From: Trichoplax sp. H2
Taxonomy: Eukaryota > Placozoa > Uniplacotomia > Trichoplacea
Assembly (NCBI GenBank): GCA_003344405.1
Contig: NOWV01000069.1
Coordinates: 306,363 to 370,362, forward strand
Length of the DNA stretch: 64,000 nt
Direction: 5' to 3'
The position numbers were made by a program, and so were the translations under genes. Of this stretch, positions 33,082 through 45,139 are shown one piece after another (position 1 is the stretch's first letter; each line of letters starts with the position of its first letter). A model generated the notes under the pieces. The model searched no databases and was not told the DNA's origin. It saw only the letters and a program-made list of their open reading frames with translations.

Positions 33082-33499
33082 TTTCTCTCGTAGTGTTATA
33101 TTATTGTTGTCTGCTTGTACTGGATACTTGCTAATAAATCATAAATTTGAATAAATCCTGGCAATTACAATTGCAAGATCGGGTTTTTCAGCGTTATCAA
33201 CACAATCTAATGCAGATTTCCTATTGAATTCTGTTAGCCTTGAACATAAATCATCCTAGTTATTACATCGATGATTGATAGGTGGGATTTCTTCTCTATG
33301 CAACTAACCTATTACTTTAATGGACGGTCTGATGATGTATTTTATAGGCTGAATATCCAGTTACGATCTAAATTTACTCAGTTACAGTATTGTAGTAAGG
33401 GAAATGAAAGCTTCTCCACCGTTAAAACTATAATAGAATTAACACAGAGTGGAGTACAAAATCATGATTGTATTAATATTACTAACTCCAACCCTAGCT

Positions 33500-34590
33500 T
33501 ACGTCAATGCTCAACTCAATTACTCAGTAAACATTCACTATCCGCGGTTGGTCACCAAGCACACTATGGCCACCGATACAAGACTGTCTACAGTTAAAAA
33601 AGTATCTACAAAGATCGATACTATAGCCTTCTTCTATTTAGGAAAGTTTATAATTAATGGATATTTACTACCCATACACGCGATGGCAACCGATACGAGA
33701 CTACTATTCAATACTATCTGCCAAGGTTGATAGTGCAGTCTCAGTTCTAGCAACGTTTGTTTATTCATAAACTGTATACAAGAAAGCGGCCGATATAAGG
33801 CTACAGTCGAAAAGTACAAAATCAAGCAGGATAGTGTCTATGTATGCTTAATTTCATGGCCTTGGATTTAGGAATGTTTATTTAGTTATTTGTTGATATT
33901 CATTGGCCGTATATAGGAAAGTTACCCGATGCATGGCTGCAAAATAGTTTGAAAGAGTATCTGCGAAAGCTGATAGTCTATAGGCTCTAGCCTTGGAGCT
34001 GGATCTAGCAATGCTTTTTCAGTAGTTAACATTAATCTCCTATATTAGGCTATATACGTATATGCAGGATGGCTGTGCATGATAGTTAGCGCTACAATGG
34101 AAGAATGCTTCTCCATAGGCTGATTTTTACTATCAACAAATATAGAAATAGCAGCCAATGCAAATCAGAAAATTCTGTTTGGCGGACAGCTTGTATAATC
34201 TGTACTAAGTCACAATACCTGAGAAGGTCTGTTAATAAGGCCTTAATTTAAGAATGATGAATAATATTAAACTAGAGTTATGGGTGGCAGAATGGGATTA
34301 GATGATAAAAATTGTCCAATTATTAATGTACTAGATAGCAACCGGAGCAAGATTGCTGTAGGATCGAATTGGCTTACGTCTGTTATTGTTTTGTTCTCAG
34401 TCAAAAAATATCTACAAAGGTTGATACTACCATCTAGAAATATTTATTCATGAGCTGATGTAAATTATACCTATACATTATATTCTACGTAAGATATTAA
34501 GTGATAAAAGGCTGTAGTCAAAAAGTAGCTACAAAATTGGATACTACAGTCTTGCGTCTCCATTTTTTGATTAATTCATATCGATTGCCA
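33500..34590. repeat. Decayed repeat array with recurring AAAAAGTATCTACAAAG motif
   Basis: Variants of GTCAAAAAGTATCTACAAAG followed by TTGATACTATAGTCT and TTTAGGAAWGTTTATT recur near 33598, 33814, 33955, 34400 and 34520, with spacing from about 120 to 440 bp. The motif CCGATACRAGACT also recurs at 33576 and 33692. Units are too diverged to delimit exactly by eye. Confidence 0.55.
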
Positions 34591-35120
34591 CCAATAATGT
34601 AAATCGCTATAGTTCAACAGTATAGATAAATACGTCAACGACTAAGAGTGGGAAGACAACAAATCCTACAGACTCCCGCCGAGCAATATCATTCATGTTC
34701 AATTGATGCTATGGCGCAATATTGGGCAATATATCTAACCCAATATAGCCTAATTTTGTTTGTACCATAGTGAATTAATAATTTAATTAGCTCATGGGCA
34801 TCGTCATTGATTCTGATTATACTGTACGTATATGCACAAAAACTTGTAGATTTGTGGTATCCATTCAACGCAGTGTTTCAATATCCATGTCTAAAAATTC
34901 ATCTAGAATACAGTACAGTGAGAGACGACGATCAACCCTGTAATGCAAAGTGGATTTCTAAGCACAATACGAAGGGAATCCTGCTAAACTCTAACAGAAA
35001 CAGGGACATTAGTCCTGATCTCTCTCTATTCGACCTCCATCTTACCCTAAACAAGCCTTTGGGTCATTTGTTGACCAACGTGGGCAAGGTTTGGGTGTGG
35101 TTGCCATAGTTACTCGATGA

Positions 35121-35128
35121 TGACGTCA
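35121..35128. promoter_or_regulatory. Perfect CRE/ATF-type palindrome TGACGTCA
   Basis: Lies about 360 bp upstream of the start codon of chitobiase copy 3, with half sites (GACGTCAC) some 30 bp downstream. Confidence 0.5.
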
Positions 35129-35483
35129 TGCGATCTTCACCACGGACTTCAGGGACGTCACGTTACCGTCATGTTATCGTTGTTTATTGATGCTAGTTGT
35201 ATCCATCGATGGACTAGAGCAAGGAAAACATCGATCATCGCGGTTCTATTCTCATCAACTTTCATCATTTTCGTCTAATTCCGCTGAAATTTGGTCAGAG
35301 TAACGTCAGATTGACTGGCTAACCAAACGGATTGTAGTTTATAACCGTTGGAATCCAGTTGAAGACATTCTTCTCCAGCAAGAAGAGGGATAACACAGCG
35401 TTTTAGATTGAGTGCAGCCATTTGCCAGCTACATAAACACATTCATTAACGACGATCATCATCGACTTGAAAGAGCAACGATC

Positions 35484-38123
35484 ATGATTAAAATTATAGT
35501 ACTAGTCTTGATCAGTGGTTTGACTTTAGTTACGGGTTTACAATCTACCAAGGGTTGTCCTTGCCAACCTGAATCCTTGTGTCGACCCGTTAATGTCGGT
35601 AACAGACCAGAAGTGATTGGATTTACGGTCTATCAAAATGCTTGGCTACATTACAACTGGACTTATCTAACCACATTAGTATTGGATGAAGTGCAATTAA
35701 AGAATGTCGATCCACATTTGTTATGCTATGCTCATGCTAGAAATGTCCGATTATTAGCTCTGGTTCAATTCCCAGAAGCTGCCATTGAAAATGAAACACT
35801 ACAACAATCTTGGACTGTGGAAACCATACAAATGGTGAGATGAAGTTATTTTTATTATGCTAGGCGTTATTACAATTGTAAAATTAATTCTAGATCAAAA
35901 GTGACGATTAAAGTAACGCTATACAAGAATAGAAACTTGTAGAGAAATCAAACCGCAATCGTTCTATTCTTGCTAGTTTTACATCCCCCATATTTGGAAA
36001 CGTAAATAGAGCATGACTAGAAGTTTAGCTGTGACTATTGACAATCCGTGTATATGAGAATAGACAAATCGCATTTCTGCGCGATCTTGATTTCCTACAG
36101 AGTTTTTTCAACAACAGTTGAGCTCGTTAATCTAATTTGATGGACCTTTAAAGTTAGTTGTTGACGATCACACATCAGCTGTTACTTCTGTATGGATTGA
36201 TATAAAATTTCTAGCCAGGTAATTTAAAATGAAGTCACTTCAGACTGTCATTTAGACTTAAAAGCTAACGAAATTCTTGCTGTGCAGTATGTGTATACTT
36301 TCGGAAAACGTTGGAGTTACTATAAACATGGGTGTAATACCATCAACATTCAATATTCGTTGTTAACCACCGTATCATGACACATATTTAAATAAAATTC
36401 GTAGCAAACTAATCTGAGAATAAGATCATTTCAGATTATGATTTAATCTTACAAGGTAACAAAATCTCGCTGTACTGGATGTGTGCTTTTGTGAAACGTG
36501 AAAGTCATTACAGTTATCCAAATAAGTACTATACAATCCATGAATTATTGTTGGCAAGAATTTAACATGACTTATCGTTTAAAAGATACCATAAAAATAG
36601 CACTATTTGAGCTCGGTTATTGCTTTCGCTAATTTAATTACTACGACTATTATATAATTGAAGATTATAAAAATTATTGTAGACCAATAATTGAAATAGT
36701 AGAGTAACCATAGAGCTAACATTGCGTTTTAAAAATCTGCCATTTGGATATTAATAGGTTGCGGATAAACATTTAGATGGAATCAACATCGATACAGAAA
36801 AGTACTATCCAATCAATTCCTTAAAGGCAAAGAAACATGTCGACTTTATCAATCGAACCACAATTGCATTTCATGCCATCTTCCCTGGATCACTGGTAAT
36901 CAAACTCTCTCTTAAATTATTTACATTCAATGATGTCTTTTAGTCGAGTTACTGATTGTACAGCTTATACCATGTTCGAAATTGGTTTGGTCAACCTTTA
37001 TAAATTGTTCTTGTATCTGCCCTAACCTAGGTAACATACGATGCAGGCTATATCGACAATTGCGAACAAAACTCATGTTCTGACAGCATTACGATAGCAT
37101 CAGTCGTCGATTTTATCATGACCATGAATTACGACGAAAATGGTCGAAAATATGCATACTCCAATTCTCCGTATTATAATACTGTTAAAGGTAATTCGTC
37201 TCTTGAACTTTCTTGATAGATTTATGTGTATATGCATACTTAGTCTTAAAAATGAACAGTTCTTAATCTAATTTAGTATACGTATATGTGTCATACTCGT
37301 ATGATCACTGCTTTTAGTGGTTAAAAAATTAGTTATGTAAATAGCTTATTCTAATCTCAGAAATACACTGCAATATTTTAGTATTGTAGTACGTCCATCT
37401 AATAAGCGACGTACGGCTATCCTTTAAATCATGTTTGACTATCAAATACATGTGATCTACAGAACAGTACTTCACTCCTGGATATAGCTCACTAAAACTA
37501 AAAGTATATACAGTATATACTTTTACACATTCATGCTGTATGATTACATTAATGCAACCGTGAGTAATCGTTCTTATCATTCTTACTTACATTTTAAATC
37601 AGGTATTAAATCTTATTTAAATGCTGGCATAAATCCTCAAAAATTGGTCGTAATCCAACCTTGGTATGGTTATGACTACAAGTGTATAATTCCCCCTGGA
37701 GCAGATTACTGTATCATTCAGGAAGACTCCGCACTTGCATCGACCAATAATGCTACTAAACCAAAGAGGAGAATATCAAAATTTCCTTTCATTATACCTA
37801 GTGATGATTGGAAAGTAGACCCAAATCAAGCGTCCATTACCTACGGAGCTATTTGCAACCGTCTCCGTAACCATAACAACACTCGAAAGTGGAACCCTGT
37901 TACAAAGACTCCATATTTCAATTATAAGCGAAATACTGGAGAAATTCATCAAGTGTGCTATGATGATGCCGAGAGTATGCGGCTAAAGAGCGATTATATA
38001 TTTAGTATGAAAATACGCGGTATAGGGGTTTGGACCGTTGACTTTACGGACTATACCAATTTTCCAAAAGAATCTGCCGCTTTATGGCAAAGCTTGACAT
38101 TTGGGTTGGAAAAAATGCCCTAG
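35484..38123 (+). CDS. Di-N-acetylchitobiase-like glycosidase (GH18), copy 3
   Basis: Exons 35484-35834, 36758-36895, 37031-37190, 37603-38123 give 389 residues. The first ATG in frame is at 35412, but I start at 35484 because the protein then opens with a standard signal peptide (MIKIIVLVLISGLTLVTG). The GH18 motif is DGINIDTEKYY at residues 124-134. E131 is kept, but the residue before it is Thr and the usual Gln after it is Lys. FIMTMNYDENG, PWYGYDYKCI, HQVCYDDAESM (Cys where others have Trp) and RGIGVWTVDF follow. Like copy 2, it lacks FRGAPCSDAAG and carries its own insert with KPKRRISKF. The altered active-site surroundings suggest changed specificity or reduced activity. Confidence 0.92.
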
Positions 38124-39869
38124 AGGATGAATTTCTAATCTACAGTACAAAATGAATTATTCGTATATTTGTATATAGTAGCGACGCAATAATCTCATAT
38201 CATAATACGATGATGGTTTCAGTTTTGAATAACCCTAATGCTGCAAGATGCCCTTGTTAAACACAACAGTAAATTATGAAGTAATTTGTAATGAGTTTTC
38301 GTTTAAATTTATCCGTTATTTTAACTCGTACTCCACTTTTCGATTCCAATTTGTGGAAAGCAGTTTAACTTACTCCAAGAAATTAATTTTCGGATCTTTA
38401 GTAAACTTGATTTTTTGCTATAGTTATACGAAACAAATGGGTTAATATGAGATACCGTTTTAATATTATCATTTGTTACGCAAGGTCATTTTATTTGATT
38501 TCTTCACAAATAAGACGAACCATTCTTAGCATCCTTTAATCAAGTTTAATTAATACTACATGCAAGTAATACATTACTGTGAAATATCCTTTATTATTAC
38601 TATTATGTAAGCGATATCACATTACTTGATTTCTTCACAATAACACCAACATATTTTTGAATTCGAGTAATCATGTTTTATTCAATACTACGGGTTTACG
38701 AAAGCAAATGTATTTACTATGAAATTTCCTTTAGTGCTGTATTATCATTATTTAATTTCTTCACAACAACGCAATCCGCTTTTGAAATCGGTTGATCATG
38801 TTTTATTTATAATCGTGATCGAATTTGTGCACGAAAATGTGTTTACAAATGTATAGAACGCTATGAGTAGCGCAAATACTCATATACATTGATGATGCGA
38901 TACGAAATTTACTCCAAATGACGGAAAACCATACAAAATTAATTTTACAATGTATTTTCCTGTCTTTAAAAACGTTGAGTACTATACGCATTAATTATAC
39001 TATTAACGTAGAATCAGCATTCATCTACGGTTACAGTAATGAATTGCCTTCCATTTGTTATCGACATTACTCAACTGTTTCTTATCAAAACAGTCTTATA
39101 TAGTTCATATATATATACGACGTATATACACATTTATGTATTTTTTAAATATTACAATTTTTTACGGCGATATAATCAAGCTTGCAATTAAAACTTAATA
39201 AAGGATAAAAAATATTTGTCAGCAGTGTTGTTTTAGTTACTAATATCATACTTTGCACTTATTATATGAGTTTTAAAGCCAACGGTAAGTATGCGGTCGA
39301 TTCCGCTTTAACTAAACTCAGATTAATGTAATCTCACTAAAAAAGTCAGGGATTCATACTGACGATAGTAATTTACACTTACGTTCACGTGTATAAAATT
39401 ACTATTTAACCCCGCCACACACCCAGCATATTCATTTCGATTATTAAATCATTGATAAAAGTGATTTGATATTATGTACAAGGTGAATGCAATAAATGAA
39501 AAGTTTAAAATATGACATTACCACTTTTCATGTTAAACAAGCCAATTTTACATTTAAGTTGATGCAAAATTTCGTAATTGTTAATATCAAGAGCTGTGCA
39601 GCTGTGAACGCTAATACTGTATAATACACAACAAAGAAATTTTAACTGATCGATTAGCTGCATAGTTTTTATACGTAGAAATTCAGAAATTCAGATATAA
39701 ACGATAGCACAATTATGAAGTTATTATCACAAAGTGATCTCACGCGTTCCGACATTTATATTCCCAAGTTTTGATAAATACTGTAAGTCTTTGACATTAA
39801 GAAGGAATCTAACAGTGAATCAGAATCTAGTATTAGATTCAATACATAGAGTATCATGTTGCAACAGAA
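38124..39869. other. Convergent intergenic region (chitobiase 3 + / TMEM184C -)
   Basis: No gene supported. It holds a three-copy tandem repeat at 38487-38890, then AT-rich unstructured sequence. Confidence 0.6.
38487..38890. repeat. Three-copy tandem repeat, period about 130 bp
   Basis: Copies begin near 38487, 38618 and 38746. Each starts with a variant of TCATTATTTGATTTCTTCAC, then AATCATGTTTTATT with an AATACTAC block, and the first two end with ACTRTGAAATWTCCTTTA. Similarity is moderate, so the duplication is old. Confidence 0.75.
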
Positions 39870-42800
39870 TCACTCAGTCACACCACTACGTAAATCATCC
39901 ACTTTGTTATCAGGAGCACCACTAATGATAACAGCAGTTTCACTTTCATTGATACCGTCAGTACGTGCATTAGCTGAATCGCTACCAGTATTTTCAAGTA
40001 ATCTGCTAGTTTCTGCTTCATTAAGTTCAGTCTCTTCAGCTAAGAGATTAACTTCCATTGGGTTTCGGCTCCGTTTAGCTCTGCCCAAAAGATTAAATTT
40101 GCCAACGCCTTTCATATGTTCAACGACATCCTGGTGAACATCGGAAACATCCCACATACTCATGAAGGATGTATATAACGAAGTATGAGGTGCCGCTCCG
40201 TCGATATAAGGTTTATGAGAAAAGACAAAGTAGTGTAATAGGGCAACTATAAACATTTCGATACATATAAGGAAGTTCTAAAAACAAATGGTCAATAGAA
40301 TATTGTGATGATTTCATTCGAGAATAACATTGAATCATTCGATTAGCAACCTTCTATCTTAAATTGAGCCATAAGGTCTTATTAGAGCCCGTATATCTTA
40401 CCTGTAAACCTTTGGCAACTAGCTCAGGGTCGTAAAAATTCCACTGCTTATTAGCCCTAATAACTCCGGTCTGCAAACAAAAATTGTTACGTGAGTGTTA
40501 ATACTGGCGATGAAAAATACTCTTAAATATTTCGATCTAGAAGGTTCTTACGTCAACCAGTACTGAAATGAAGCAGTCTTGCCTAGACAAGGTAACAAAG
40601 TTATGTTTTGAAATTAAAAATAGCAATTTTTTAACTTCAGCCTGTAACACAGCACAGTTAACAGTTCCTGCTATTCTCATAACTAGAAACCGTGGCCAAC
40701 TTACCAGAATGAAAAGAAAATTATAAATTTGATTGCAGCAAATTTTCCAATGGGTTTAATTGGTTTTAATTCTTCTTTAAAAGCTTTGTAGAACAACGTT
40801 AGACAATACAAAGCGATCTGAAAAGAAAGATTCAAAATAACATACTATTATTTCTTCTAATACGAATTATTGTAAATTGATATGATAGTAACTACTTGGC
40901 AAAGAAAGTACATACCAGTTGCGTAAAGTTATCAATAATTATTATGTAAGGATATGGATAAGCAAAGTTAAATTCTCCTTCGTGATAAGCTCCAGCGAGA
41001 TGACAACCTCTATTGGGTATAAGATTGCAATAAGGAGTATTACACTAGATGTAAGGGTTAAAAATTTATTCGATAGATTTAAAAATTTGATCTATGCAGC
41101 AAACTTACAAAGCAATTAATGTTGTTAGAGGCATAATGACAACGTAAGTTAGTACTCCTTGTTTACACCTAATTAGGAAGGGCCTATAAACAGTACGATG
41201 AATCAAGAAATGTTATAATTTTGATAATCAATCAACAGCAGTGCTGATTCACGCCATCTTATGGATGCTTACTAATGTAACTAATTAGTATCTACACTTT
41301 CGTATTACCTGCCGTTCTTCCATGCCTTAAGTTTGCAAAATGGGAAAACATGAGTTATTTGGGGCTTCTCCTGTAGTCTTGCAACAATGTCATATTCCGT
41401 TTTCAGAAAGTTTAAGAGGTAAACCATGAAGTTGTATAACACGTACGCTTCATAGCAGCGTCTAACAGTATCAAAATAGAATCCAATTTTTGGAAAACGG
41501 AGTGCGATCCACTGTAATTAGAAGCAAATTATTGATGAGTTTTAAGATTGAGGATAGTTTATATAAGCATTCTTTAAAACCTATTCAATGTAAGTTTATC
41601 ATGATACAAGTATCTAGTAGTTTGATTTCACACCAAAAAAGATGTCGATACTGTAGGTTTAAAGACTATTAATATTTGAAATTCATCGTTTCAATATCAT
41701 TACTAGTACTCGTATATTGAATCATGAATACAGCAATTACATTCTCGACAAGATTAGATTAACTAACCGAATTTAAGGAATAAATTGGTACCATCCACAG
41801 AATCCTGCAAAACATAGACAGAGTATAAATTATATTAACGAATCAAGTTTTTATGAACAATTTAAATGCACATTTCCAAAAATTATAATTATTATTTCAA
41901 AAAATAGTCTAAATAGATCATGTAGTTAGAATTGCAACACCTTATATCTACTCGTTAAGGTATGCGTAGTACTAATTCTAAGATCGCGATAGTCAATTAA
42001 ACACACTGTACTCGTCCCATTTTTCAATAAATTTTCTAGCGTAATACAGAATGCATAATTGGAATACTCCATAACACATCTTTTAGATTATGATCTGATT
42101 TTTGGATAAATGATAGCCTGTATCAGTAACCGCTGTGTCCCATACTTTTAACTGTTGTTTTGATTTTCGAGAATGTCTGTAATCAAGAAATAACAAATTA
42201 CCGTTCTCGCGGTATACTTCAATGAGGTTTAGTGTAAGTTATTCGATCGGCAGTTCAATGAAGTACTTTTAAGCTTTTCTAGATCACTGGCAACCATACA
42301 TTGGTTTAAAACATAGCTGAGGGCGCTGGCTCTATACGCTATCGTAGCCAAATGCGACAGCATCACCAATACCGTTTAAATTTAGTAAGGGATCAATTAT
42401 CGAAATTTAATCTATGCATCTATTTAGAAGCAATCGAATCGAAAATATTAACTATCTTATTATATTATTGAAATTATTTCAACCAATTCTAATGCATGAT
42501 ACCATGAGACATTCCCTTTTCTATCGTTTTGATTGCTCTATATCAGTATGAATATCGTCATCTTTAGACAGGCGTATAAGAACCTTCGATTGTATTTTAC
42601 GGTGGAAAAGAGCCCACTAAAACTTATTGCTGAAGTTCTTCTTACATTAATTATTGCATAGACAGTACAATACTTGAAATAAGTCTTAATATTGCTACCC
42701 ATGGAGCCTCTAACGATACCACGGAGATATTCCTTCTTCTACCATTTTTACCATTCTAAATGTATTTTTTTTGCCTTTACATAAAAACGTTTGATCTGAA

Positions 42801-43848
42801 CATTCGATATTATTTAGTGTAGATAAGAACCAAGCACTGCTGTCATGGTGCATCGAGTAGTCTAAGATGTGGACATAGTCAAGTTGACAGATATTATACA
42901 TTGACTATGCTATCATTTCAAGTAACCTGCATGCACGATAAACAAGTTAGCATACCCTTTTTCTATAGTTTTACTCTTCTAACGTGGAATGGGCCCGTCT
43001 TTCCATAAGAATATGCCATAGAATTATAGTACGACTAAAGATGACTTTACACTTACAATTAATGTTGCTCTTAACTAACAAGAACATCGTTGCAGCACTA
43101 TCGACGTCTGTCATATGGCGTACTGAGTATCTAAATTAAAAATTAACCGTGGCAGTACCAGTCCCGTAATAACATTATAAAGTTAAAATTGAATAGTTAC
43201 TTACTTACTGTGCGTCAAATTTAGACTCTAAAAATCGTTATTAAAACGTTTGTAAGGTAAGTTAGAGCAGCACAAGGTTAAGCGAATCGTTGTTTCCTTG
43301 ATTTTACCCATGATAACAAGGATAGCCATTATGGTTTTACGACAAGGTCGAAACCTGTGTAGACTCCAACTGTAATTAAATCTATTTACGGAAAAATCAA
43401 GATACTACCATTTCTATTCTTTGTATAGCTTTCGATCAGTATAAGAAATGTCTTACAACCTGCCTATACCTATTTCATCAGTGCAATAGCACATATACAT
43501 CTATTCTACTAAGCACAAAAGTCCCCCCCAAAAATCCTCTCCTGGTAATAGGGCCGTCATAGGTGTCATAGCTTGTTGTTGTCGTCGCCGTTACCTTATA
43601 ATATGTCTTTGCAGAATAGGCTGCGTATAATTGAGCAAATGTTGTAATATTCCCCACAAGGAAATGGGCACTGTTAAGATTGTAAAAACACCACCAAAAA
43701 ACCAAGCTTCTCGATGCAATTGGGTGCTACCACCTTCAGCAAGTTGCCAGATGCATATGGGAACCAGAATAATCACCAAGACAAAATAGGTGATTAAAAT
43801 CGCTGGACGCATCCACCTTCGCCATCCAAACCTTGTATTCTCTGCCAT
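39870..43848 (-). CDS. TMEM184C: TMEM184C-like multi-pass membrane protein
   Basis: Exons in transcript order: 43595-43848, 41768-41804, 41309-41511, 41109-41183, 40916-41009, 40705-40817, 40552-40582, 40402-40470, 39870-40277. The phases close on 427 residues (human TMEM184C 438). The nine pieces listed cover the whole protein. Diagnostic blocks are RRWMRPAILITYFVL, PISLWGILQHLLNYTQP, ILWMVPIYSLNSW, RCYEAYVLYNFMVYL, RCKQGVLTYVVIMPLTT, FAYPYPYIIIIDNFTQL, LFYKAFKEELKPIKPIGKF and FIVALLHYFVFSHKPY, ending in MWDVSDVHQDVVEHMKGVG. About seven membrane spans are expected. The Ser/Glu-rich tail (AEETELNEAETSRLL) is cytosolic in family models. The family belongs to the organic solute transporter alpha-like fold group; the transported substrate is not known. 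Intron 1 is 1.8 kb and shows nothing recognisable. Confidence 0.94.
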
Positions 43849-44142
43849 TTCTCTTCAATATTCTCTCTTCCTTGTATCAATGAGTTTATTTTATACTAAA
43901 ATTGAGTCTTAACGCAACGATTTTCAAGTTATTTGCCTACTTGATCATTGAAATCGGACGGGTAGTTTCCCTAATCCATCGACTCCATATTGTTTACGTC
44001 TATGTCGGCAGTCCGGATAGTTTTGAAAGAGCTTCAGCACAGCTGTCCAAATCGTATAGAAGTCGTGCGCTGCCGCAGGACTGATAGAAATGCCCATAGC
44101 GCGTCGTCCTGAACGGAACAGTACTCGCAATCGATTCACTCA

Positions 44143-44150
44143 TGACGTCA
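44143..44150. promoter_or_regulatory. Perfect CRE/ATF-type palindrome TGACGTCA
   Basis: About 295 bp upstream of the TMEM184C start codon. The assignment is from the motif alone. Confidence 0.5.
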
Positions 44151-44191
44151 CCATCCATCGTTCAAGCTTTCTATTGGACAAGATCATAACC

Positions 44192-44376
44192 GTGACATTA
44201 TTTTTGTTCTAAATTGTAGATCACAGTAAAGTCTAGAAGCCTAAATAATGTCGCCAATAAGGGTAGTGCGCCTCAGGGTGACATTATTTTTGTATAGATT
44301 ATACGATATAGTATGATCAATAAGAAAAAATAATATCGCCAATACTGGCTTCGGGTGCACGACATTATTTTTGTTC
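44192..44376. repeat. Repeated dyad cassettes ending in GACATTATTTTTG
   Basis: GACATTATTTTTG occurs three times, at about 44194, 44280 and 44361. The last two are each preceded some 35 bp earlier by the inverse form (AATAATGTCGCCAATA near 44244; AATAATATCGCCAATA near 44328). Each pair makes an imperfect hairpin of about 48 bp with a GGGTG-containing loop. Confidence 0.75.
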
Positions 44377-44442
44377 TAACCAGCTATAATATCCTATAAT
44401 AGGAGCAATAGTTATGTCAGTGGTATGTTGCCACGGATTTTA

Positions 44443-44450
44443 TGACGTCA
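44443..44450. promoter_or_regulatory. Perfect CRE/ATF-type palindrome TGACGTCA
   Basis: Second perfect site in this divergent region, some 690 bp upstream of SDR1. Confidence 0.45.
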
Positions 44451-45139
44451 TAATACCTGGCTTCAAATATGGATCTTTTCCTACGTCACTAAAAGTGGGA
44501 TGGACGTTGCCATGGTGACGGATCAGATCTGAACTCCAATTATAGAAATTAATTTATTAGTGATTTTGGGGGAAGTTAGTGAAGGTTAAAGGTTAGCATA
44601 GGAGAGGACTAGACTGTGCTGTAGAATTCCACGGTCTAGATCTAGCATCTGTAGTCCCTGGTACGAAATATAGCTGCTCTTGTTAACGTCTCTAACTAAA
44701 GCTTCAACAGTTAACTGCTCAGCTACGAAGGTGTTCTGTATCCAGCCAGAGACGTTTACTCGAAGCCTTATGAAGTTAATTACAGTATGAATAAATCCTT
44801 TCTAGTCAGATCCTTTTCAGTAATGAATTTAGAGTGCAAACAACTGTCTGTACTGCATACTGTAGTATTACAGTATCACTGGATATGATTGCACTACTCT
44901 TGGCTTACCATGGTATTACTCAGCATTTCTCATTGTTTCCTAGTCAGTTACAGTACTCTACCATTCATACTCATCGCAGCTCACCTAGGTTTATAGCACT
45001 CTTGACCTAGATCTGCTCTCTCATTTCCATCTTCACCTTCTTCAGAACTTGTCTGGTGAATTTCTCATATCACCGGTAGACTGTCCTATTCTACTCAGCA
45101 TACTGCAAGTACAATCCAATTACTATCAAGTGGATACTC

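Larger units (their letters stand above)
33082..35483. promoter_or_regulatory. Divergent region between chitobiase copies 2 and 3
   Basis: About 2.4 kb. The middle, 33.5-34.6 kb, is a decayed repeat array. A perfect TGACGTCA lies at 35121-35128. No gene is supported: open frames at 33271-33730 and 34807-35109 show no domain and partly overlap the repeats. Confidence 0.5.
43849..45139. promoter_or_regulatory. Divergent region between TMEM184C (-) and SDR1 (+)
   Basis: 1.3 kb without genes. It contains two perfect TGACGTCA palindromes (44143-44150 and 44443-44450), dyad cassettes with GACATTATTTTTG between them, and ACTGTA motifs near 44850-44960. Confidence 0.6.

Noticed and set aside
33271-33730. 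Overlapping plus-strand open frames between chitobiase copies
   Set aside because: They overlap the decayed repeat array, and their products share no family features.
34807-35109. 100-residue plus-strand open frame upstream of chitobiase copy 3
   Set aside because: No domain or signal sequence. It lies in a promoter region.
35412-35483. 24-residue N-terminal extension of chitobiase copy 3
   Set aside because: Starting at 35484 gives a standard signal peptide, as in the family. The extension would bury it.
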